Part shown: in pieces, positions 53,701 to 59,541 of the stretch
Layout of the letters: each line of letters begins with the position of its first letter
Position numbering within the stretch: the first letter of the stretch is position 1
Source: CAYQPF01 sp964419225
GTDB taxonomy: Bacteria; Cloacimonadota; Cloacimonadia; Cloacimonadales; CAYQPF01
DNA length: 59,541 nucleotides
Direction: 5' to 3'
NCBI GenBank assembly: GCA_964419225.1
Contig: CAYQPF010000014.1
Span: 1-59,541 of the forward strand
Made by a program: the position numbers and the translations under genes
The notes under the pieces: generated by a model
Databases searched by the model: none
What the model was told of the DNA's origin: nothing
Seen by the model: the letters and a program-made list of their open reading frames with translations, nothing else

Positions 53701-53746
53701 AATGTCAAATCCAAACTTACATAGTAAATGTAAGTCATCTTTTGTA

Positions 53747-53768
53747 GGGGCAAATAATCATTTGCCCC
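53747..53768 (+). terminator. Intrinsic terminator of the hcp operon
   Basis: GGGGCAAAT-AATC-ATTTGCCCC followed by TTTTCTTT. It is the same 22 bases as the hairpin at 68-89. Confidence 0.8.
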
Positions 53769-53814
53769 TTTTCTTTAAAATTACCGCATAATTTGAACTA
53801 ATCATAAAAATTAT

Positions 53815-53843
53815 TTGACAATATTTAGCTTGATCTCTAAAAT
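53815..53843 (+). promoter_or_regulatory. Sigma-70-like promoter of the SUMF1-type lipoprotein gene
   Basis: TTGACA (53815-53820), 17-base spacer, TAAAAT (53838-53843), 33 bases before the ATG at 53877. This is the best consensus promoter in the window. Confidence 0.7.
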
Positions 53844-53876
53844 ATATTTTCATAGTCACCAGATTGGAGAGTATTT

Positions 53877-55007
53877 ATGAAAAAGTTACTGATTTTTGTA
53901 TTGTTGTTGATAATCTTGAGTTGTGCAAAACACAGTATCAATGAACCGGAGGGTTTGTCTCCGGTTGGAAATATAACTATTGAAATGTTAACGCACACCA
54001 GTTTCAGAGTCATTTGGACTTATGCTAATGAAAATGTTCAATTTCAAATTGATAGAAAAATTGGAGATTCTGAATGGGTTGATCAGTATAAAATGTTGAG
54101 AGGGGAAGTTAAACAATTCATTGAGACAAATCTGCCAATGGGCTCCACAATTACATACAGAATAACAGTTTTTACAGAAGACAAAACATCAATACCGGCT
54201 GAAAAAACCATTACAATGAAATTGATGGTAGAAGAAAGCTTTGTTTTGATTGAAGGAGGCATCTTTCAGATGGGTTCAAATACCGGTTCTTTAATGGAAC
54301 AACCTGTACATCAGGTAACTCTCTCCTCTTTTTATCTTAGTAAATATGAACTTAGTCAGTGGAAATATAAGAAAATAATGAAGGATAATCCCTCTTATTT
54401 TTCAGCAGACACACTAAGACCGGTAGAAGAAGTTAGTTGGTATAACGCAATTGAGTATTGTAATAAAAGAAGTATCAAAGAAGGTTTAACACCCTGTTAT
54501 AATTATTCTATTTATGGGAATGATCCTGCATTTTGGCCGTTGGGATGGGATTCTGATTATAATAATTATGTGAATCTGACGTGTAATTGGAATGTGAATG
54601 GATACAGACTACCTACTGAAGCCGAATGGGAATTTGCAGCCCGAGGTGGAATTTTAACAAATAATTATCTTTATAGCGGAAGTAATGATCTTGGAACAGT
54701 TGGATGGTTTTTCTCTAATGCAGGAAGTGCTTCACATCCCTTAGGATTGAAACAGCCTAATGAACTTGGGATTCACGATATGAGCGGGAATAATTGGGAA
54801 TGGTGTTGGGATATTTATGATTCTTATCAGAATGGTGAACAAATAAATCCAACAGGAGCTGTATCGGGTATTCACAGAGTATTGAGAGGTGGCAGTTGGA
54901 TGTATCAACCGGATTTTTGTAGGGTAGCAAATCGCAATCATGGCTATACTCCTACCAGTTTCAATTGTAATATTGGTTTCCGGTTATGCCGAACCAGCAT
55001 AAGATAG
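53877..55007 (+). CDS. Lipoprotein with FN3 and formylglycine-generating-enzyme-like domain
   Basis: A 376-residue lipoprotein: lipobox LILSC at residues 12-16, then a fibronectin-III-like beta-sandwich (about 28-118) and an FGE/SUMF1-type domain (about 120-375). The latter has LIEGGIFQMGSN, VEEVSWYNAIEYCNKRS, GYRLPTEAEWEFAARGG, GIHDMSGNNWEWCWD, RVLRGGSWMY and NIGFRLCR. It lacks the catalytic Cys pair arrangement of true sulfatase-activating enzymes, so it is probably a binding or structural relative, as is common among FCB-group surface proteins. Expressed from its own strong promoter. Confidence 0.88.
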   Translation: MKKLLIFVLLLIILSCAKHSINEPEGLSPVGNITIEMLTHTSFRVIWTYANENVQFQIDRKIGDSEWVDQYKMLRGEVKQFIETNLPMGSTITYRITVFTEDKTSIPAEKTITMKLMVEESFVLIEGGIFQMGSNTGSLMEQPVHQVTLSSFYLSKYELSQWKYKKIMKDNPSYFSADTLRPVEEVSWYNAIEYCNKRSIKEGLTPCYNYSIYGNDPAFWPLGWDSDYNNYVNLTCNWNVNGYRLPTEAEWEFAARGGILTNNYLYSGSNDLGTVGWFFSNAGSASHPLGLKQPNELGIHDMSGNNWEWCWDIYDSYQNGEQINPTGAVSGIHRVLRGGSWMYQPDFCRVANRNHGYTPTSFNCNIGFRLCRTSIR

Positions 55008-55058
55008 ATCGAAAATTTAGTTCACAATTCAATTTCATGTTGATTACTTAAATTTCTC

Positions 55059-55086
55059 TTGTCAAAATTTGAAATTAATTTAATAT
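55059..55086 (+). promoter_or_regulatory. Sigma-70-like promoter of the bacteriohemerythrin gene
   Basis: TTGTCA (55059-55064), 16-base spacer, TAATAT (55081-55086), upstream of the start at 55118. Confidence 0.55.
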
Positions 55087-55117
55087 ATGTACAGATAACA
55101 AAAAATTGGAGGTGTGT

Positions 55118-55513
55118 ATGGGTTTTTTTGAATGGGACAACAAATATAGTGTAAGTGTAAATTCTATGGATCAGCACCATAAGAAGTTATTTGATTTAAT
55201 TAATAAGCTACATGAAGCCATGTTTGTGGGGCAGGGTAAAACAGTTTTAGAAAGTGTTTTAAAAGAATTAATTGACTATACTGTATATCATTTTAAAGCT
55301 GAAGAAGATTTAATGATAGCTGCAAATTATCCAGGTTTTTCAGAGCAAAAAGCTCAGCATGATTCATTTGTGACCAAAATGAATGGTTTCAAAAGGGATT
55401 TCGAATCAGGAAATCCCACCCTGACGATTCCTTTGATGACAACTCTGAGGGACTGGCTGGTGAATCATATAATGGTTGTAGATAAAAAATACTCAACTGT
55501 TTTGAAAGGATAA
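55118..55513 (+). CDS. Bacteriohemerythrin
   Basis: A 131-residue single-domain hemerythrin from ATG 55118, with GGAGG upstream; TTG 55106 is rejected. The di-iron ligands are visible in order: SMDQHHKKLFDLI, YHFKAEEDLMIAANY (H-x3-E), QKAQHDSFV and the final NHIMVVDKKY (H-x4-D). It binds O2 or NO reversibly, and in anaerobes it serves as sensor, store or scavenger. It lies between the hcp region and the Fo genes, adding to the oxygen/NO stress theme; it has its own promoter. Confidence 0.93.
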   Translation: MGFFEWDNKYSVSVNSMDQHHKKLFDLINKLHEAMFVGQGKTVLESVLKELIDYTVYHFKAEEDLMIAANYPGFSEQKAQHDSFVTKMNGFKRDFESGNPTLTIPLMTTLRDWLVNHIMVVDKKYSTVLKG

Positions 55514-55543
55514 GCTCTATAACAAGTTTCACATAATTAATTT

Positions 55544-55662
55544 AAAAAGTGGTTATTAACAAATAGCATTGCTTGCAGTATATTTTACCGGTCTCATATG
55601 CAAGATATTGACTATAATCTTTCCTGTAGTCATATGATACGAACTTAAAATAACCACTTTTT
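55544..55662. repeat. 119-base region bounded by 14-bp inverted repeats
   Basis: AAAAAGTGGTTATT (55544-55557) and its exact complement AATAACCACTTTTT (55649-55662) enclose 91 bases without a gene, between the bacteriohemerythrin stop and atpZ. The downstream arm runs into T residues, so it can also end the bacteriohemerythrin transcript. Its size and plan resemble a small non-autonomous element. Confidence 0.5.
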
Positions 55663-55719
55663 TTGTTTCTATGCAAAATAAGTATTGACTGAATTGCAAT
55701 TTTCACAGGAAATAATCCT

Positions 55720-55971
55720 ATGAAATTAAAATTTGGTGATTTGTTTTCGGATATGATGAAAGACAAGGAGATAATGGGAGCCTTGAGTCTGATAAGCCAG
55801 CTTGGTTTGACTATGATCAGCTGTATTCTTGTTTGTTTCTTCCTTTTTCTATTTTTGGAACACAAATTTCACCTACCCCGTATTTTTCTGATATTGGGGC
55901 TTGGTCTGGGAATAATAAGTGGTTTCTACAGCTGCTACAAAATATTGAAGAAATTTTATGAACAATCATGA
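55720..55971 (+). CDS. atpZ: AtpZ/AtpQ-like accessory Fo protein
   Basis: An 83-residue protein with two membrane helices (about 24-45 and 52-70) matching the small F0F1-ATPase accessory family: SLISQLGLTMISCILVCFF, then a LEHKFHLPRIFLILGLGLG loop-helix and GFYSCYKIL at the end. It is thought to help cation supply or assembly of the Fo ring. It overlaps atpI by 14 bases and starts the Fo gene set. Confidence 0.75.
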   Translation: MKLKFGDLFSDMMKDKEIMGALSLISQLGLTMISCILVCFFLFLFLEHKFHLPRIFLILGLGLGIISGFYSCYKILKKFYEQS

Positions 55972-56344
55972 CTTTGTGAAACGCATAATACTGATAATTA
56001 TCTTGACAAACGTATGTTTCATTTGTATGTTGCCAGTCATATGGAAAGAATCCTTAGGCTGGATTCTTGGATCTTTATGGAGTGCAGGTAACTTTTTGTG
56101 GATGTATAGAATAGCTAAGATGCACCTTTCCCCTGATCCCGGTTCGACTAAGCTGGAGATCGTGAAAGGGTTTTTCTTTAGATACGGTGTTTTGTTGCTT
56201 TACTGTGTTTTAGTAATGACCTTTATCCATCCTAATTTGATTTTTTTTGGAGCAGGAATGCTTTCTGCTCAAATTGCAATTATAATAAATGAAGCATATA
56301 GTTTACTAAAGAAAAGCAAATTTAGTAAATACTTTGGGAGATGA
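55958..56344 (+). CDS. atpI: AtpI-like Fo assembly protein
   Basis: A 128-residue protein with four predicted membrane helices, the length and topology of ATP synthase subunit I, which assists c-ring assembly. The sequence is poorly conserved in this family, so the name rests on topology, size and its place between the atpZ-like gene and atpB with overlapping stops and starts. Confidence 0.7.
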   Translation: MNNHDFVKRIILIIILTNVCFICMLPVIWKESLGWILGSLWSAGNFLWMYRIAKMHLSPDPGSTKLEIVKGFFFRYGVLLLYCVLVMTFIHPNLIFFGAGMLSAQIAIIINEAYSLLKKSKFSKYFGR

Positions 56345-57246
56345 ATATGACATGGAAAACGATTCTTTATCTCTTTCTTGCAATAATTCTGCTGGAAGTA
56401 TTTTTAGCAGGTCACTTGAAAGAAACCTTCCACATTGGAACTAATCCTGAAACTGGAAAATTCTCTGTTTGGAACTCAGAAAGAGAATTCTCAATTCAGG
56501 AACAGATCAATGAGGAGTTTCAACCTGATGTACTCATAGCAGAGGGCAAAGAGGAAAAAGCTATATATGGCAGTGAAAGAGTATATGAAGCTTTTCAGAG
56601 AGTGTTTGGCCAAACTCATGCTTTAGCCGATTTTAAACTGATCAGAATGTTACTTATTATTGATGTACTATGGTTGTTACTGGCATTGTTACTCAGATCC
56701 GTAATTGCCCTTAAACCCAAATCTCTGCAGGTTTTCTTTGAAATGATCTACGGGTTCTTTGAGAATTTGGTTATGGAAACCTTAGGAACTCATAGAAAAA
56801 GTTATACTCCTTATATTACGACTATTTTTCTCTTTATCTGGACTTCAAATCTTATTGCCATGATTCCAATACCTGGTAATTTAGAACCGACCAGAAATCT
56901 GAATGTAACCTTGGGCATGGGCTTAATCGCAGTTGGCTTTGTCCAGATCGCTGCAATCAGAGCTCATGGCTTTTGGCATTATATTAAGCATTTCGGGGAA
57001 CCTATGGTATTCCTGGCACCGTTGGAAGTTATTGGTGTTGTAGCGAAGGTTGTATCCATATCCTTCCGTCTTTTTGGTAATATCTTGGGCGGTTCAATCA
57101 TTATACTTGTTGTATCCAATCTTTGCCAGTTTGTCTTTTTACCTGTCGGCTTACAGATGTTCTTCGGATTATTCGTTGGTACTGTACAGGCATTTGTGTT
57201 TACCATGTTATCCTTAACATATTTATCAATTGAAATAGCGGAATAG
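56341..57246 (+). CDS. atpB: ATP synthase Fo subunit a
   Basis: A 301-residue subunit a. It has an N-terminal helix, a periplasmic segment longer than usual (about 25-95, charged), and five core helices. The essential stator Arg is in VSISFRLFGNILGG (about residue 241), and the terminal helix GTVQAFVFTMLSLTYLSIEI carries the conserved Gln. It forms the ion half-channels against the c-ring. Its ATG overlaps the atpI stop (ATGA). Intact. Confidence 0.93.
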   Translation: MNMTWKTILYLFLAIILLEVFLAGHLKETFHIGTNPETGKFSVWNSEREFSIQEQINEEFQPDVLIAEGKEEKAIYGSERVYEAFQRVFGQTHALADFKLIRMLLIIDVLWLLLALLLRSVIALKPKSLQVFFEMIYGFFENLVMETLGTHRKSYTPYITTIFLFIWTSNLIAMIPIPGNLEPTRNLNVTLGMGLIAVGFVQIAAIRAHGFWHYIKHFGEPMVFLAPLEVIGVVAKVVSISFRLFGNILGGSIIILVVSNLCQFVFLPVGLQMFFGLFVGTVQAFVFTMLSLTYLSIEIAE

Positions 57247-57257
57247 AAGAGGGAAAT

Positions 57258-58010
57258 ATGCAATTTCAAGTAGAGTATATTAAAATCGTGGCCCTGTTAG
57301 GAGCCGGAATATGTATGGGTGTCGCCTCTTTAGGAGCAGCACTTGGTGAAGGTATAACTGCCGGATCAAGTTCTGAAGCTCTAATGCGTCAACCCAAATC
57401 AGATGATAAACTTTTGCGTACAATGCTGATCAGTCAGGCTATCACAGAAAGCGGTGCTATATTTGGCTTAGTCATTGCCTTGTTATTGCTTTATGGCGGG
57501 TTCATGACTGAGGGAGCCGGTTGGATCAAAACCGCAGCTCTCTTCGCAGCTTCTTTGGCTGTGAGTGTGGGAAGTCTCGGACCCAATATTGGTACCGGAT
57601 ATGTAGGGAGTGAAGCTTGTAAAGCTATCGGCAGAAACCCCAATAATTCCACGAACATAACTACCAACATGCTGGTCGGTCAGGCTTTGGCTCAAACCGA
57701 TGCTATCTTTGCTCTGGTAATTTCTCTCCTATTATTCTATACTGTGCCGGATCAGGCTGCTACTGAGAATACTGTTTCAATTATGCTTAAAAGCATGGCC
57801 TATATGGGTGCTGCTTTTGCTATCGGGATTGGTACAATGGGTGCCGGTAACGGAATAGGCTATGTCGCGGGTAAAACAACCGACCTCATAGGTAAATATC
57901 CCAAGAATCAGAATGTCTTGATGAGGACAATGTTTCTGGGAGCAGCTATAACTGAATCCTGTGCGATTTATTCCTTAGTTATTGCTTTATTACTTATCTT
58001 CGTTGTTTAA
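57258..58010 (+). CDS. atpE: ATP synthase Fo subunit c with three fused hairpins
   Basis: A 250-residue proteolipid made of three tandem c-subunit hairpins (about 8-80, 90-162, 175-250), against about 80 residues for a usual subunit c. Hairpin 1 has Glu64 in AITESGAIFGLVIALL, with Glu31 (GEG) where sodium-type c subunits have Gln32. Hairpin 3 has Glu233-Ser234 in ITESCAIYSL. In hairpin 2 the ion-carrying Glu is Gln146 in ALAQTDAIFALV, with Asp148 two residues on. So there are at most two canonical ion carriers per three hairpins. The ES pair hints at Na+ coupling. No atpF or F1 genes follow; a terminator lies 20 bases on. Confidence 0.93.
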   Translation: MQFQVEYIKIVALLGAGICMGVASLGAALGEGITAGSSSEALMRQPKSDDKLLRTMLISQAITESGAIFGLVIALLLLYGGFMTEGAGWIKTAALFAASLAVSVGSLGPNIGTGYVGSEACKAIGRNPNNSTNITTNMLVGQALAQTDAIFALVISLLLFYTVPDQAATENTVSIMLKSMAYMGAAFAIGIGTMGAGNGIGYVAGKTTDLIGKYPKNQNVLMRTMFLGAAITESCAIYSLVIALLLIFVV

Positions 58011-58030
58011 GACTAAAAATACTATAAACA

Positions 58031-58058
58031 AAAATACCCGGATTATTCCGGGTATTTT
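58031..58058. terminator. Bidirectional intrinsic terminator
   Basis: AAAATACCCGG (58031-58041) and CCGGGTATTTT (58048-58058) form an 11-bp perfect stem with a 6-base loop and T/A runs on both sides. It serves atpE on the + strand and the convergent AAA/nuclease gene on the minus strand. Confidence 0.88.
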
Positions 58059-58074
58059 TTATAACTCATAAATC

Positions 58075-59541
58075 TTATTTACCTTTCAAAACCCATACAT
58101 CTTTGCCGTAAAAGACAATAGCAAGTTTTAAAACAGATGATTGTGGGAAATCTGCCAGGAACTCAGTCTCATATTTATAATCATCTATTTGCTTGAGAGC
58201 TGAAATCAGTGTATTTTGCACAACCTCTTCTGTGACATCATCCTTTCTTTTCGCAATTATTTTCTTGAACTCCATAATAATAGGAGAATTATCATTGCTC
58301 TTTGGTTTTAGAGCAAGATCATATCTGCCTAAACCAGATTCTCTGTTACTTTTGATTTCATAATCAGCTGATAACCAGACTAGCAACCCTAAAATAAAAG
58401 CATGATATACTTTTTCAGGCTCTTGACCAAAGTCATGAAAGCTGAAGACAGATAAAACAATAGATTTTAACTCTCTTTCAAATAATTGAATATCTCCATC
58501 CTGTAAAGCATCCACTAAGCGGAGGATTCGATTCTCGTCATCGCCTCGGGTTAACCACATTTCAATAATATCGTTGAAGAGAGTTTGAATTTCTATGTTG
58601 GGAATACAAAGTTTATAATAGTGTTTATAGTTTCTCACCGAGTAATCAATATAAGTTAGATAACCGGTCATCAGGAAAAAGCTCCAGACAGAGTTTTCTC
58701 GGGAATTAATGTCTGAGTAAACGATATTTTCATCAACATTAATTTCGATATAGCCATTTTCAATCAGGTGGGTGAAGTTATCACGAAAGGAAAGATTATT
58801 AACTAAAACCAATTCTTTGATCATTGTGTTATCTGCAGTATTAATCCAATAGGGCATTAAAATGCCTTTACTCTCCATAAATTGCATGATTGACCAGGGA
58901 TTATATATGGTTGTGCCACCAAAATTATAGCCATTATACCATTTATGACAGTCGGCATAGTTCTCTGACAAATTGAAATAGTTCAGAGCTGCTTCGACTT
59001 CTTTTTCCGTAAAACCGAATTTGTCAGAAAAATTTTCATTGATCAGAGTATAGACCCGGACATTATTAAGTCCTGAGAAAAGACTTTCTTTAGCAACTCT
59101 GAGAATGCCTGTTAAAACACCTTTTTCCAGATAAATATTGTCTTTGAGTACTCCTCCCAGGAGATTCCTCATGAAGGAAATAATCTCTTCGTAGTAGCCA
59201 TGCAGATAACCTTGCTGAATGGGGATATCGTATTAATCTAAAAGCAGTATGACTTTTTGATCAAAATGTGTGCTTAAAAAGTAACATAGGTTTTTTATGC
59301 CATTTTCATAGTCTGATTGATTTAGATTCCGATTAATCATGTCTTGAATGCTTTGAATTTCAAAGGGTTTGAGATTAGTTGAAGTCAATAAGTACTCATG
59401 TTGTCTATATAAATCAGAAATAACATTTTGTAATCCTTCATAGCAATTACTCCAGTTTATTTTCTTAAGATCTTTGAAAGTAATGTAGATAACAGGATAT
59501 TTTCCCTGATACTTCTTATATGCTTCTTCTTCCCAGATTTT
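58075..59541 (-). pseudogene. AAA-ATPase-like / PD-(D/E)XK nuclease gene broken by TAA in Walker B (partial)
   Basis: The minus-strand frame enters from the window end (KIWEEEAYKKYQGKYPVIYI and TFKDLKKINW), reaches DQKVILLLD, meets TAA at 59233-59235, and continues YDIPIQQGYLHGYYEEIISF to the stop at 58075. The family motif is LLLDEYDxPI, so TAA stands exactly where the Walker B Glu (GAA) should be: a single G-to-T change. The downstream part contains the middle helical region and the C-terminal nuclease domain with GRYDLALKPKS and PIIMEFKKII (D and E-x-K active site). Walker A lies outside the window. Restart at ATG 59172 would give a 365-residue fragment without the ATPase core. Confidence 0.82.

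Noticed and set aside
55542..55865. Minus-strand frame across the atpZ gene
   Set aside because: Opposite-strand shadow of atpZ and the inverted repeat; basic low-complexity product with no recognisable domain.
1..59541. Genome-wide reassignment of TAA as a sense codon
   Set aside because: Many intact genes here end in TAA (for example hcp, atpE, TetR and the lacZ-type gene), so TAA works as a stop.

Overview
The window reads as an AT-rich chromosome segment of a Gram-negative, anaerobe-like bacterium of the FCB group, most like a Cloacimonadota-type lineage. This is inferred from an outer-membrane beta-barrel, heptosyltransferase-type and Wzx/Wzy/Wzz surface-glycan genes, GLUG-repeat secreted proteins (one with a 'YPNPFNP' C-terminal sorting domain), and a hybrid-cluster-protein nitrosative-stress module. 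No rRNA, tRNA, CRISPR array or autonomous transposase gene was seen.

Layout. (1) 1-2334: tail of a + strand gene, then three minus-strand envelope genes (YtkA/FixH-like, beta-barrel, FMN-binding-like). (2) 2417-18842: a minus-strand surface polysaccharide locus. Ten genes from wzz to the last glycosyltransferase are nearly all joined by short overlaps: Wzz, Wzy, asparagine-synthase-like enzyme, Wzx, four GT4-type and one GT9 glycosyltransferase, a D-glucuronyl C5-epimerase-like protein and a secreted TIM-barrel-like protein. A heparinase II/III-type lyase sits just upstream. Together they suggest a uronic-acid-containing, glycosaminoglycan-like polymer. (3) 19154-30201: two GLUG proteins flank housekeeping genes (nth-xth base-excision repair pair, birA-queA-DUF3108 operon, a MsrP-like protein lacking its Mo-ligand Cys, a TPR histidine kinase). 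(4) 30330-32822: flavodoxin-like reductase, a Sel1-repeat gene broken by a stop, an APH-family kinase. (5) 32897-41101: a minus-strand carbohydrate cluster (GH2 beta-galactosidase, GlmU-like nucleotidyltransferase, Gfo/Idh/MocA oxidoreductase, GH63-like glycosidase, galactokinase-like GHMP kinase). (6) 41300-49644: a defence-like island (degenerate GxxExxY protein, YhcG/DUF1016 nuclease, DUF488 fusion, a 1254-codon protein with an in-frame TAA, and an AbiL/RloAB-like pair). (7) 50125-53673: ferredoxin, TetR regulator, Hcp, ferredoxin, closed by a terminator. (8) 53877-58010: SUMF1-type lipoprotein, bacteriohemerythrin, and an Fo-only ATP synthase operon (atpZ-atpI-atpB-atpE) whose c subunit has three fused hairpins. 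(9) 58075-end: an AAA-ATPase/PD-(D/E)XK gene with a TAA inside Walker B.

Three things recur through the window. Heptanucleotide tracts with a CAGT core lie beside gene ends at seven sites, and one carries a 124-bp MITE-like insertion with 19-bp inverted ends and an 8-bp target duplication. Long inverted repeats and hairpins fill several gaps. Three accessory genes are each interrupted by a single in-frame TAA, at least two of them where Glu is expected.
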